A stretch of 64,000 nt of DNA from Pseudomonas putida (GCF_001976065.1 NZ_MNAH01000008.1:153563-217562), one strand, 5' to 3'. Positions 36,286 to 45,262 are shown, counted from the stretch's first letter. Notes: generated by a model not told the origin, from the letters alone. A program made the numbers and translations.

Positions 36286-38400
36286 TTAGTGCTTGGCTAC
36301 CGCCGTATTGAGCTTGAGGTAATCCAGCAGAATGCGCCCGGTTTCACTCAGGTAGGCATCGTCTTCTGGCTTGGTCTTGTCGTCCTCGGCCGCGATAGCG
36401 TCTTCGTCTTCTTTCTTCAGCTCCTTGAGCGGCTCTTCGCCCTTGGCCTTGCGACGGATGTTCTCCATGGCAAGCTGCTTGGCTTCGATTTCGGTGTGCT
36501 GGGCACGACGCTCGGCTTCATTGAGGGTGACGGTTTTTTCCATCATGAGCTTCTGCGCCAGGGCCAGTTTGTCGCGGATAAACACGAATTCCGCGTCCTT
36601 GGCCGTGCGCACGTCATGCTCGGACTTGAGCTGGGTAATGTACGGTTTGAACGGGTCCACCGCCGGCTTGATCGCCGCCTTGATGGTGTCCCACGGCATG
36701 GCTTCGGGCAGGGCGCTTTCGCCGATTTCCTTGGTGTCGATGATCGACGGGTAATCGATGTCCGGCAGTACGCCCTGGTGCTGGGTGCTCTGCCCGGAAA
36801 CCCGGTAGAACTTGGCCAGGGTCAGCTTGAGCTCGCCATGGTTCAGCGGCTGGATGGTCTGCACGGTGCCTTTGCCGAAGGTCTGGCCGCCGATGATCAG
36901 GGCGCGGTGGTAGTCCTGCATGGCGCCGGCAAAAATTTCCGAGGCCGAGGCGGACAGGCGGTTGACCAGCAACGCCATCGGGCCTTTGTAGAACGCACCC
37001 GGATTTTCATCTTCCAGGACATCGACGCGGCCATCGGCATTACGCACGAGCACGGTAGGGCCCTTGTCGATGAACAGGCTGGTCAGCTCGGTAGCCTCCT
37101 GCAGGGAGCCACCGCCGTTGTTGCGCAGGTCGATGACCACGCCGTCGACCTTGTCTTTCTGCAGCTCGGTCAGCAGCTTCTTGACGTCGCGGGTGGTGCT
37201 CTTGTAATCCGGATCACCGGCACGGAAGGCCTTGAAGTCGAGGTAGAAGGCCGGGATTTCGATGACGCCGAGCTTGTAGTCCTTGCCGTCCTGCTTGAGG
37301 TTGAGGACCGATTTTTTCACGGCCTGGTCTTCAAGCTTCACCGCTTCGCGGGTGATCGGCACGATCTTGCTGGTCTGGTCGTTCGGCGCATTGCTGGCCG
37401 GGATCACTTCCAGGCGCACGATGGTGCCTTTCGGGCCACGGATCAGCTTGACCACTTCATCCAGGCGCCAGCCGACCACGTCCACCATCTCTTTATTGCC
37501 TTGGGCAACGCCGATGATCTTGTCGGCCGGTGCGACCTGCTTGGTCTTGTCGGCAGGGCCTGCGGGCACCAGGCGCACGATTTTCACCTGGTCGTTATCG
37601 CTCTGCAGCACGGCGCCGATGCCCTCAAGGGACAGGCTCATGTTGATGTCGAAGTTTTCCGCGTTATCCGGCGACAGATAATTGGTGTGCGGGTCGTAGG
37701 ACATGGCGAAGGTGTTGATGTACGCCTGGAAGATGTCTTCCGCGCGGGTCTGGTCCAGGCGCGCCAGCTGGTTCTTGTAGCGCTTGGTCAGGGTTTCCTG
37801 GATCTGCTTGGAATCCTTGCCGGCGATCTTCTGCCGCAGGACTTCGTCCTTGACGCGTTTGCGCCACAGGTCGTCGAGTTCCGCGGTGGACTTGAGCCAA
37901 GGAGCGTCCTTGCGGTCGATCAGCAAGGTTTCCTTGGAGGTGAAGTCGATCTTGTCGACGCCCTTGTTCAGCTCGGCAAGGGCGAAGTCCAGACGCGCCT
38001 TGACGCGGTCCAGGTAGCGCTTGTAGATGGTGAACCCGGCGTTGAGGTCGCCGCTCTTGAGAAAGTCGTCGAACTGGGTCTTCCACTTGTCGAACTCGGC
38101 AATGTCGCTAGCCATGAAGTAGCTGCGCGACGGGTCGAGCAATTTCAGGTAGCTGTCGTAGATGATCTGCGAACGCGCGTCATCAAGCGGCGGTTTGCTG
38201 TAGTGGTGGCGCTTGAGCAGTTCCACGACATTCAGACTGGCGATGACTTCGTCACGATCAGGTTGAAGCTTGTCCCAGCTGTTGGCTGCGAAAGTATTGC
38301 CGGACATCGGCAACAGGCCGATACCGATGAAAAGGGCGAGGGCAGTGCTGGGGAACAAACGCTTCATGTTGATTCGACGCGGGGACAATTGATAACGCAT
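36286..38400 (-). CDS. prc: carboxy-terminal processing (tail-specific) protease
   Basis: Prc (AlgO in P. aeruginosa, where it affects alginate via MucA turnover) is a periplasmic Ser/Lys protease that degrades proteins with exposed apolar C-termini. It has a signal peptide (LFPSTALALFIGIG, cleaved after TFA), an N-terminal helical region and a PDZ domain around LSLEGIGAVLQ. The S41 protease core has the Ser in NRLSASASEIFAG and the Lys in TFGKGTVQ. The C-terminal domain is rich in charged helices. I take the ATG at 38400 (MRYQLSPRR); MKRLFPST at 38367 is an equally possible start, giving a shorter signal peptide. Length is about 704 aa, as in the family. Confidence 0.94.
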   Translation of the reverse strand: MRYQLSPRRINMKRLFPSTALALFIGIGLLPMSGNTFAANSWDKLQPDRDEVIASLNVVELLKRHHYSKPPLDDARSQIIYDSYLKLLDPSRSYFMASDIAEFDKWKTQFDDFLKSGDLNAGFTIYKRYLDRVKARLDFALAELNKGVDKIDFTSKETLLIDRKDAPWLKSTAELDDLWRKRVKDEVLRQKIAGKDSKQIQETLTKRYKNQLARLDQTRAEDIFQAYINTFAMSYDPHTNYLSPDNAENFDINMSLSLEGIGAVLQSDNDQVKIVRLVPAGPADKTKQVAPADKIIGVAQGNKEMVDVVGWRLDEVVKLIRGPKGTIVRLEVIPASNAPNDQTSKIVPITREAVKLEDQAVKKSVLNLKQDGKDYKLGVIEIPAFYLDFKAFRAGDPDYKSTTRDVKKLLTELQKDKVDGVVIDLRNNGGGSLQEATELTSLFIDKGPTVLVRNADGRVDVLEDENPGAFYKGPMALLVNRLSASASEIFAGAMQDYHRALIIGGQTFGKGTVQTIQPLNHGELKLTLAKFYRVSGQSTQHQGVLPDIDYPSIIDTKEIGESALPEAMPWDTIKAAIKPAVDPFKPYITQLKSEHDVRTAKDAEFVFIRDKLALAQKLMMEKTVTLNEAERRAQHTEIEAKQLAMENIRRKAKGEEPLKELKKEDEDAIAAEDDKTKPEDDAYLSETGRILLDYLKLNTAVAKH

Positions 38401-38451
38401 ATTAGGCCGTCTTTGAAGTCGCCGGTTCCACAAGGGCCGGTCGCATAATGC

Positions 38452-38479
38452 AAAAAGCCCGGCGCTACAGCTTCGGGCT
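38452..38479 (-). terminator. terminator-like hairpin in the divergent prc / quinone oxidoreductase gap
   Basis: AGCCCG / CGGGCT with a 12-base loop is followed by T5 on the minus strand. It may block antisense transcription from the right or act in the prc leader. A CATAAT just to its left (38444) could be the -10 of the plus-strand gene. Confidence 0.4.
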
Positions 38480-38505
38480 CAGTCCAGACTCACTATGGAG
38501 GCACT

Positions 38506-39468
38506 GTGAAAGCATTGCAAGGCGTTGACGGTCAAGTGGTGTGGGTTGAAGAGCCCAGTCCTGCGTGTGATGCAGGGCAAGTTCGTATTCGAGTGGCGGC
38601 AGCGGGGCTCAATCGTGCCGATTTGTTGCAGAAGGCAGGCCTTTATCCACCCCCGCCGGGGGCCAGCCAAGTGCTTGGTCTAGAGTGTTCCGGGGTGATC
38701 AGCGAGGTCGGCGCGGGCTCGTCCTGGAAAGTGGGCGATCGGGTTTGTGCCTTGCTGGCCGGGGGCGGGATGGCCGAGGAAGTGGTGGTAGACGGGCGGC
38801 ACGTGCTACCGGTTCCCGACGAAATGTCACTGGTTGAAGCGGCCGCGCTGCCGGAAGTCTACGCCACCGTCTGGTTGAACCTGTTTCAACTGGCGGCACT
38901 CAAGCCGGGTGAAAAAGTACTGTTGCACGCCGGAGCAAGTGGAATCGGTTCAGCTGCCATTCAGCTGTGCAAGGCGTTCGGCAATCCGTGCTGGGTCAGT
39001 GTCGGCTCCACTGAGCGCCTTGCGTACTGCGAAGCACTTGGCGCCCAGGGCGGCGTGGTGCGCACGGACGACCTGGACAGCTTGCGCGACCTGGGGCCGT
39101 TCGATGTCATCCTCGATCCGGTGGGCGGCAACTATGCAGCGCTGAACCTGAAACTGATGGCGACTGATGGCCGTTGGGTGCTGATCGGCCTGATGGGTGG
39201 GCGCGAGGCGAAACTGGACCTGGCGCAGGTGCTGGCCAAGCGCGTGCAGTTGCTGGGGTCGACTTTGCGCAGCCGAAGCGATCAGTTCAAGGCGGATCTG
39301 TTCAGGGATCTGGGCCAGCATGTCTGGCCCCTGTTTGCCGATAAGCGCTTGAGCCCGCAACTGGCCAAGGCTTTCCCGATCAAGGATGCCGAAGCGGCGT
39401 TTGCCGAGTTGGCGAGCAACACGGTGGCGGGGAAGCTGGTGTTGGTGATTGACGAGAGCCTGAGCTGA
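38506..39468 (+). CDS. NAD(P)H-quinone oxidoreductase-like MDR protein (PIG3 type)
   Basis: The 320-aa cytoplasmic product is a zinc-free medium-chain reductase. It has the N-terminal VAAAGLNRADLLQKAGLYPPPPG signature of the PIG3/quinone oxidoreductase group and the nucleotide-binding HAGASGIGSAAIQLCKAFG. It would reduce quinones with NADPH. The start is a GTG at 38506, five bases after GGAG. It is divergent from prc and followed by a REPIN. Confidence 0.88.
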   Translation: MKALQGVDGQVVWVEEPSPACDAGQVRIRVAAAGLNRADLLQKAGLYPPPPGASQVLGLECSGVISEVGAGSSWKVGDRVCALLAGGGMAEEVVVDGRHVLPVPDEMSLVEAAALPEVYATVWLNLFQLAALKPGEKVLLHAGASGIGSAAIQLCKAFGNPCWVSVGSTERLAYCEALGAQGGVVRTDDLDSLRDLGPFDVILDPVGGNYAALNLKLMATDGRWVLIGLMGGREAKLDLAQVLAKRVQLLGSTLRSRSDQFKADLFRDLGQHVWPLFADKRLSPQLAKAFPIKDAEAAFAELASNTVAGKLVLVIDESLS

Positions 39469-39471
39469 CCT

Positions 39472-39550
39472 TGTAGGAGCCGGCTTGCCGGCGAACCAGG
39501 CGACGCGGTATGGCAGGCATACCGCTTTCGCTGGCAAGCCAGCTCCTACA
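39472..39550. repeat. REPIN (TGTAGGAGCCGGCTTGCC type)
   Basis: TGTAGGAGCCGGCTTGCCGG and the inverted CTGGCAAGCCAGCTCCTACA enclose a palindromic spacer. It lies between the convergent quinone oxidoreductase and HAD genes. Confidence 0.85.
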
Positions 39551-39559
39551 GGTTTGAGG

Positions 39560-40213
39560 TTATTTCCAGTTATGGATTGGCCAACCAGACTTCTCGGCCT
39601 GCTCGAGCAACACCGGGTCCGGATTGACCACGTGGGGAAAATCCACCTTCAGCAGCAACGGCAAATCATTGCGTGAGTCGGAATAGAAACTCGCGCCTTC
39701 CAGGTTTTCTTCCTCCGCATCCAGCCACTCCAGCAGGCGGGTGATCTTGCCTTCGCGATAGGTCAGGGTGCCGACGGTCTTGCCGGTGTATGCCCCGTGT
39801 GCCACTTCCAGTTCGATGCCGAGAATCTCGTCGATGCCCAGGCGATCGGCAATCGGCTTCACCAAATGCGTACCCGAGGCCGAGATCACCAGGATCCGGT
39901 CGCCGGCCTTGCGGTGGGCGGCGATGGTTTTGGTGGCGTCGCTGAAGATGATCGGTTCGATGAAGTCTTCCACCCAAGGGCCGACCAGGTGCTCGACTTC
40001 CTCGGGCGTACGGCCGATCAAGGGCTCCAGGCTGAAGGCCATGTAGTCCTCCATGGCCAGGTGACCCCTGCCGTAGGCGTCCATCAATTCCTTGTCACGA
40101 CGCAGGAAGGATTCGCCGTCGACCCAGCCGAGGCGGACCATTTGCTCACTCCACAACGAGGCGCAGTCGCCGTGGATCAGGGTTTCGTCCAGATCAAAAA
40201 TTGCCAGGGCCAT
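39560..40213 (-). CDS. HAD-IB family phosphatase
   Basis: The 217-aa product has the haloacid-dehalogenase motifs in order: DLDETL (nucleophile and acid/base Asp) at the N-terminus, ISASGTH, a Lys in YTGKTVG, and SFYSDSRNDLPLL for metal binding. The IB subclass includes phosphoserine phosphatase, so it should hydrolyse a phosphate ester in the cytoplasm. It is the last gene of a six-gene transport operon, 34 bases after the ATPase, which suggests its substrate is the imported compound or a product of it. Confidence 0.88.
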   Translation of the reverse strand: MALAIFDLDETLIHGDCASLWSEQMVRLGWVDGESFLRRDKELMDAYGRGHLAMEDYMAFSLEPLIGRTPEEVEHLVGPWVEDFIEPIIFSDATKTIAAHRKAGDRILVISASGTHLVKPIADRLGIDEILGIELEVAHGAYTGKTVGTLTYREGKITRLLEWLDAEEENLEGASFYSDSRNDLPLLLKVDFPHVVNPDPVLLEQAEKSGWPIHNWK

Positions 40214-40247
40214 CAGTGCAACTCTCTCTTCAACGTCAGCAAAGGCA

Positions 40248-41237
40248 TCAGGCTACCTCACACAGGGCTGTCGGATCGATGGAAAGTGCCAGGCGCTGAC
40301 CATCGGGATGCAAGTCGGTCGCCGAGCGGTTCAGTACGTCCACCACCAGCTCCACACCCCGGGCTTCGATCCGGTAGCGAATCACGTTGCCCAGCAGGCT
40401 GTGGCTGCGCACCTGGGCGTCGAGATCGCCGTCGAGGCTCAGTTCGATGGCCTCCGGACGAATGGCGATGCGGTGCTTGATCGGCCGTTGCAACAGCTTC
40501 GATGCGCTTTCGGCATCCAGCAGGTTGTAGTTGCCGATGAAGCCGGCGGCAAAGACGTCCACCGGTGCCGTGTAGAGGGTTTCCGCGTCACCGCTTTGTA
40601 CGATTTTTCCCTGGTTCATCAGGAAAATGCGATCGGACATGGTCAGTGCTTCTTCCTGATCGTGGGTGACGAAGATCGTGGTCAGGCCCAGCTCGCGCTG
40701 GATCTGACGGATCTGTTCGCGCAGATGCTTGCGAATCCGCGCATCCAGGGCCGACAGCGGTTCATCCAGCAACAGCAGGCGCGGTCGGGTGACCAATGAA
40801 CGAGCCAGGGCCACTCGCTGGCACTGGCCGCCCGACAGCTGGTGCGGGTAGCGGCTGGCGAAGTCGTTGAGTTCCACCAGCTGCAACACCTCGGCGACAC
40901 GCTTCTGGCTGTCGTTGGCGTTGACCTTCTGCATGCGCAGGCCGAACGCGACGTTTTGTTCCACGGTCATGTTGGGGAACAGCGCGTAACTCTGGAACAC
41001 CATGCCGATCCCGCGTTTTTGCGGACTCAGAGGCACGATATCGACCCCGTCCAGCAGGATCTTGCCGCCATCCACCGGCGTCAGCCCGGCGATGCAACGT
41101 AGCAGGGTGGATTTACCGCAACCGGACGGGCCGAGCAGGGTAACGAACTCACCTTTCTGGATTTCGCAGTTGATGTCGCTGAACACCGTGGTGCCTGCGT
41201 AATTCTTTTGCAAATGTTGGACGCTGACATAGCTCAT
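40248..41237 (-). CDS. ABC importer ATPase (PotA-like)
   Basis: The 329-aa product has Walker A GPSGCGKST, Q-loop VFQSYALFPN, signature LSGGQCQRVALARS, Walker B LLLLDEPLSALDA and the switch His in FVTHDQEEA. A C-terminal regulatory (TOBE-type) domain follows. This is the polyamine/iron/2-aminoethylphosphonate class of importer ATPases. It powers the two permeases encoded directly upstream. Its ATG overlaps the stop of the preceding permease gene (ATGA). Confidence 0.93.
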   Translation of the reverse strand: MSYVSVQHLQKNYAGTTVFSDINCEIQKGEFVTLLGPSGCGKSTLLRCIAGLTPVDGGKILLDGVDIVPLSPQKRGIGMVFQSYALFPNMTVEQNVAFGLRMQKVNANDSQKRVAEVLQLVELNDFASRYPHQLSGGQCQRVALARSLVTRPRLLLLDEPLSALDARIRKHLREQIRQIQRELGLTTIFVTHDQEEALTMSDRIFLMNQGKIVQSGDAETLYTAPVDVFAAGFIGNYNLLDAESASKLLQRPIKHRIAIRPEAIELSLDGDLDAQVRSHSLLGNVIRYRIEARGVELVVDVLNRSATDLHPDGQRLALSIDPTALCEVA

Positions 41238-42034
41238 TCGCTTTTGTCCCTGTTCAAGATGTTGGCGATCCAGGTCAAGACCAGCACAAAGAGGAAGTAG
41301 GAAATCACCAGGGCACTGGTGAAATGACCGCTGCTGTTGCGCATGTTGTTGAGGTAGACCTGCAGGGTTTCGTAGCGGGTGCCGACGAGAATGTTGGCGA
41401 ACACGAACTCACCGAACAGGAACGAGAACGACAGCAGCAAGGCCACCATCAAGCCCTTGCGCAGGTTCGGCAGCACCACCAGGAACGCTGCCTGAAAAGT
41501 GCTCGCGCCGAGCAACTGGGCGGCGTCCATGAGGTCGCGCAAGTTGATCGCTTGCAAGTTGTTGGTGATGGCGCGGTACATGAACGGCAGCGCCACGGTG
41601 AAGTAGCAACCGATCAGGATCCACGGCGTGCCGACCATGGCGAACGGCCCGGAACCATACAGCTGCAGCAGCCCCACCGACGACACCACCGGCGGCACGG
41701 CAAAGGGCAGCAGGATGAGGATGTTCATCAGCGCATCGAGTTTCGGGAAGTGGTAGTGGACCACGAACAACAGCGGCAGGATCAGTACCACCGCCAGAAC
41801 CAGTGCGCCGACGCAGACCAGCAGCGACTGGCCGAAAGCGCTCAGGAAACGCGGATCGCTCCACAGCTGCGCGTACCATTTGATACTGAAACCGCTGGGC
41901 AGGATGGTCGCCGACCAACTGCTGGAAATCGAATAGACAAAGGTGCCGAGCAGCGGCAGCAACATGATGGCAAACAGCAGGTAAACCACCACCCGATGAT
42001 AGATGCCGGCAGGCCCCAATTCAGCGCGAGACAT
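41234..42034 (-). CDS. ABC importer permease (second subunit)
   Basis: The 266-aa product is an inner-membrane protein with about six helices. It has the EAA loop NNLQAINLRDLMDAAQLLGAS, which contacts the ATPase, as in PotC-type permeases. It overlaps the upstream permease gene by 14 bases and the ATPase gene by 4, giving a tightly coupled set. It is one half of the translocation channel. Confidence 0.92.
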   Translation of the reverse strand: MSRAELGPAGIYHRVVVYLLFAIMLLPLLGTFVYSISSSWSATILPSGFSIKWYAQLWSDPRFLSAFGQSLLVCVGALVLAVVLILPLLFVVHYHFPKLDALMNILILLPFAVPPVVSSVGLLQLYGSGPFAMVGTPWILIGCYFTVALPFMYRAITNNLQAINLRDLMDAAQLLGASTFQAAFLVVLPNLRKGLMVALLLSFSFLFGEFVFANILVGTRYETLQVYLNNMRNSSGHFTSALVISYFLFVLVLTWIANILNRDKSE

Positions 42035-42857
42035 GGTAGCTCCTCTTCAACAGCATTTGATGGACGATGGTCACCAGGGTCATCAATGCCACCAGCACCA
42101 CAGCCAGGGCACTGGCCAGGTTCGGGTCCAGGGAAATGTCACCCGAAACCATCGCGGCGATCCGGATCGTCATCACGTTGAAGTTGCCGGTGGTCAGGGC
42201 GTACACCGTGGCATAGGCACCCAGGGCGTTGGCCAGCAGGATCACGAAGGTGCCGAGCAGTGCCGGCGTCAGTACCGGCAGACCGATGTGCCGCCAGTAT
42301 TGCCAGCCGTTGGCGCCGAGCAGCTCGGCGGATTCGCGCCAGTCTTCGCGCAGGGCGTCGAAGGCCGGGTAGAGCAGCAGCACCCCCAAGGGGATCTGGA
42401 AGTAGGTGTAGAGGATGATCAGGCCGGTTTTCGAGTACAGGTTGAAGTCCTGAATGATCCCGGCCTGCTTGAGCATGATGGTGAAGCTGCCGTTGAAACC
42501 CAGCAGAATGATGAACGCGAACGCCAAAGGCACGCCGGAGAAGTTGCTGGTCATGTTGGCGAAGGCGTTGACGAAACTGCGCAGCCTGGAGTCGACCCGG
42601 CGCAGGGAGTAGGCCCCGAGCACGGCGATGATGATGCCGAACACGCTGGACCAGAAACTGATCTCGAGGCTGTACCGGATCGCCTGCAGGTAGAACTTCG
42701 AGCTGAAGATTTTACTGAAGTTGGCAATGCCCCAACCGAACTCTTCCGATTCCAGGCTGTTGATGATCACCCAGGTCAGCGGGGCAATTTCGAACACGAT
42801 AAAGAACAGGGCGAAGGGCACCAGGCACAGGGCTGCCAGCCATTTGCCGCGAGTCAT
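42021..42857 (-). CDS. ABC importer permease (first subunit)
   Basis: The 278-aa product has about six helices and a PotB-like architecture. The ATPase-contact loop is around DALREDWRESAELLGANGW. The ATG at 42857 lies six bases after the stop of the phosphatase-like gene, and an upstream in-frame start is less likely. It pairs with the second permease to form the channel. Confidence 0.91.
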   Translation of the reverse strand: MTRGKWLAALCLVPFALFFIVFEIAPLTWVIINSLESEEFGWGIANFSKIFSSKFYLQAIRYSLEISFWSSVFGIIIAVLGAYSLRRVDSRLRSFVNAFANMTSNFSGVPLAFAFIILLGFNGSFTIMLKQAGIIQDFNLYSKTGLIILYTYFQIPLGVLLLYPAFDALREDWRESAELLGANGWQYWRHIGLPVLTPALLGTFVILLANALGAYATVYALTTGNFNVMTIRIAAMVSGDISLDPNLASALAVVLVALMTLVTIVHQMLLKRSYHVSR

Positions 42858-42862
42858 TGACG

Positions 42863-43669
42863 TCACTTGAGCAGCTCCCGGCACACGGGTTTGTCGTGGG
42901 GTACACCCAACAGTTCGCAGACGGTACCGCAGAGGTCGGTCTGTTTCGGCGCCGCGTCGGCATCGAAACTGAAGGCATCGCCCAGTACGAACAACGGGAC
43001 TTCGCGCTCTTCGGGCAGCAGGCCGTTGTGGGAGCGGTCGTTGTTCATGCCGTGGTCGGCGGTCACCAGCACCTGATACCCGGCGTCGAGCCAGTCCTGC
43101 AGGTAGTCGGCGAGGTAGATGTCGGCAAAGCGCGCGCTGTTGCGGTATTGCGGGGTGTCGAGACCGTGCTTGTGCCCGGCGTCGTCGATGTTCATCGGGT
43201 GGATCAACAGGAAATTCGGCGCGTGACTCAAGCGCAGGTTTTCCGCGTCGGCGAACAGGTGCGAGTCGGGGTAGTGATCGCTCCAGTAGAAGTGCCCGTA
43301 CTGGATCGGCAGGGCGGGATTGTCGGTGTGACGGTCCCGGGACGCCACGAAGGGCGAGCGGTTGTACAGCTCACTGACCCAGTGATACGCCGCCGCCGCG
43401 GTTTTCAGCCCGGCGTCGCTGGCGTAGTGATAGATGCTGCGCTGGTTGGACAGGCGCGAGACGTTGTTGTGAACGATGCCGCTGTCGATCGGCTTGACGC
43501 CGGTGAGGATGCATTCGTAAAGCGGTCGGGACAGGGCCGGCAACTCGCACTCCAGCTTGTAGAGCGCTGCGCGTCCCGCGCCGACATAAGCCTGCAGGTG
43601 CCCCATGGCATGGCGCGCGACTTCGTAATTGAGGCCGTCGAGCACGACCAGGATGACGTTGTGTTTCAT
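42863..43669 (-). CDS. alkaline phosphatase superfamily hydrolase
   Basis: The 268-aa product has the metal-binding pattern of the nucleotide pyrophosphatase/phosphonoacetate hydrolase branch: VLDGLNYEVA (Asp), a Ser/Thr-region nucleophile near PALSRPLYE, NIDDAGHKHG and TADHGMNND. No signal peptide is seen, so it should act in the cytoplasm on the imported compound. It is shorter than characterised phosphonoacetate hydrolases. The ATG at 43669 is 11 bases after GGAGT; a GTG 12 bases upstream would abut the ribosome binding site. It lies between the binding-protein and permease genes of the operon. Confidence 0.82.
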   Translation of the reverse strand: MKHNVILVVLDGLNYEVARHAMGHLQAYVGAGRAALYKLECELPALSRPLYECILTGVKPIDSGIVHNNVSRLSNQRSIYHYASDAGLKTAAAAYHWVSELYNRSPFVASRDRHTDNPALPIQYGHFYWSDHYPDSHLFADAENLRLSHAPNFLLIHPMNIDDAGHKHGLDTPQYRNSARFADIYLADYLQDWLDAGYQVLVTADHGMNNDRSHNGLLPEEREVPLFVLGDAFSFDADAAPKQTDLCGTVCELLGVPHDKPVCRELLK

Positions 43670-43717
43670 GGGGGCAAACACTCCGGGAAACGGGAATTAG
43701 AAATTTACTCGGTCCAC

Positions 43718-43807
43718 TGTGGGAGCGGGCTTGCTCGCGAAGGCGGACAGACATTCGACATTGATGTCGACTGACACACCGCCTTCGCGAGCAAGCCCGC
43801 TCCCACA
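43718..43807. repeat. REPIN inside the transport operon
   Basis: TGTGGGAGCGGGCTTGCTCG and its inverted copy CGAGCAAGCCCGCTCCCACA flank a palindromic spacer. It lies between the binding-protein gene and the hydrolase gene of the same operon. Such a hairpin can protect the upstream mRNA and so raise binding-protein expression relative to the permeases. Confidence 0.9.
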
Positions 43808-43847
43808 TTTGGATCTTCATCAGATCCAGAAGCGGGGACCTAACGCG

Positions 43848-44912
43848 TCATTTCATTTCTACGATGACTTCTTCGTTCCACTTCTGCGGCAGGGCCTTGG
43901 AGGTTTTTTCCCAGGCATCCGCGTCCTTGATCGGCGTGACGTTCTTGTACTGCTCGTTCGGCAGCAGCTTGGCTTTCACGTCATCCGGCAGGGTGATGTG
44001 TTCGGCGCGGATCGGACGCGCATTGCCCTTGGCCAGGTTGATCTGGCCAGCGTCGCTGAAGATGTACTCGCGGGTCAGCTTGGCGGCGTTGGGATTCTTC
44101 GCGTACTTGTTGATGATGGTGGTGTAGCCGGAAATCACCGAGCCATCGGACGGGATCAGCACCACGTAGTCATCCGGGTTGGCCATCTTGGCCTTGTAGC
44201 TCAGGCCGTTGAAGTCCCAGACCACGCCCACTTCAATTTCGCCTTTTTCCATGGCGCCAATGACCGGGTTGGACATCGACAGGCGACCCTGCTTGGCGAG
44301 GTCGGCGAACAGCAACAGCGCAGGCTCGAGGTTTTTCTCGTTGCCGCCGTTGGCCAGTGCCGCGGCCAGAACGCCGTTGGCCGCCTGGGCCGCGGTGCTT
44401 ACGTCGCCGATGGACACCTTGTATTTGCCGTCCTTGAGATCAGCCCATTTGGTCGGTACGTCGGAACCGTGCAGCAGTTTCTTGTTGACGATGAAGGCGA
44501 TGGTGCCGGTGTAGGCCAGAGCCCAGTTGCCGTCCTTGTCCTTGGCCCACTCCGGAACCTGGTCCCAGGTAGACGGTTTGTAAGGCTGCACCACGCCTTG
44601 CTTGACCGCGATCGGGCCGAAGGCAGCGCCCACGTCGCCGATGTCGGCGCTGGCGTTGTCTTTTTCTGCGGCGAACTTGGCGATTTCCTGGGCCGAGCTC
44701 ATGTCGGTGTCGATGTGTTTAAGGCCGTAGTTCTTGGCCAGGTCTTCCCAGGTGCCTTTCCAGTTGGCCCAGTCATCGGGCATGCCGACACTGTTGACAG
44801 CGCCTTCCGCTTTCGCAGCGGCTTCAAGGGTTTTCAAATCATCAGCCGCCATGGCGGCGGTGCACATGGCAATGGTCGAGCCTAACAGTGATGCCAGGAA
44901 AAGCTGTTTCAT
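43848..44912 (-). CDS. ABC importer substrate-binding protein
   Basis: The 354-aa product has a Sec signal peptide (MKQLFLASLLGSTIAMCTA, cleaved before ADDLK) and a two-lobed periplasmic-binding-protein fold of the iron/polyamine/2-aminoethylphosphonate class. Conserved lines include EGEVGVVWDF-like EGIEV...VVWDFNG, GTIAFIVNKK and YIFSDAGQINLAKGNARPIR. Nothing in the sequence fixes the ligand; the two hydrolases downstream hint at an organophosphate or phosphonate. AGGAG precedes the ATG by eight bases. A HutC-type operator lies 45 bases upstream. Confidence 0.92.
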   Translation of the reverse strand: MKQLFLASLLGSTIAMCTAAMAADDLKTLEAAAKAEGAVNSVGMPDDWANWKGTWEDLAKNYGLKHIDTDMSSAQEIAKFAAEKDNASADIGDVGAAFGPIAVKQGVVQPYKPSTWDQVPEWAKDKDGNWALAYTGTIAFIVNKKLLHGSDVPTKWADLKDGKYKVSIGDVSTAAQAANGVLAAALANGGNEKNLEPALLLFADLAKQGRLSMSNPVIGAMEKGEIEVGVVWDFNGLSYKAKMANPDDYVVLIPSDGSVISGYTTIINKYAKNPNAAKLTREYIFSDAGQINLAKGNARPIRAEHITLPDDVKAKLLPNEQYKNVTPIKDADAWEKTSKALPQKWNEEVIVEMK

Positions 44913-44956
44913 TCCGAAGCTCCTATGGGCGTTTTAACGCTGCGATTGCGATTGTG

Positions 44957-44970
44957 TTGGTCTAGGTCAG
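44957..44970. promoter_or_regulatory. candidate GntR/UTRA operator 1
   Basis: TTGGTCTAGGTCAG resembles the HutC/DasR-type operator core TGGTCTAGACCA. It sits 45 bases upstream of the binding-protein start. Confidence 0.6.
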
Positions 44971-45235
44971 CAATACCTGAGCCAATCTAAGGCGACTCGA
45001 TGACACTTTGATGTCGTTCGTCGCCCCGACGGACGTTTATTTGCCCGTTATGGGCGAGTGCCAGGTAAGCGTAGACCATGGGCGAAGCCCCATAACACAA
45101 GGGACTTGGCCGATGTCTTGCAAGCTGTTGGCGTGACCGTCGGGCGGGTTTGTCATCTCTCGGTCATCTGCATTGCCTACGCTTGCAGGATCTTGAAACA
45201 GCCGTTTTTTCCAACAGTTCTGCCCCGAAAGTGTG

Positions 45236-45249
45236 CTGGTCTAGTCCAG
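45236..45249. promoter_or_regulatory. candidate GntR/UTRA operator 2
   Basis: CTGGTCTAGTCCAG is a near-perfect dyad of the same motif, 13 bases before the regulator ATG, consistent with autoregulation. The 350-base gap 44913-45262 holds both promoters and no recognised gene. Confidence 0.65.
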
Positions 45250-45262
45250 ATAGGTAACGTTG

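Noticed and set aside
36289..38448. 719-codon open frame on the plus strand
   Set aside because: It is the complement of prc, whose product has full S41 protease motifs. GC-rich Pseudomonas genes often leave long antisense frames.
38452..38479. Firm call of an attenuator for prc
   Set aside because: The hairpin and T5 are present but the prc transcription start is unknown, so the hairpin may not be in its leader.
42863..43669. Phosphonoacetate hydrolase (phnA)
   Set aside because: Superfamily and context fit loosely, but the protein is much shorter than the characterised enzyme and no dedicated motif separates it from nucleotide pyrophosphatases.
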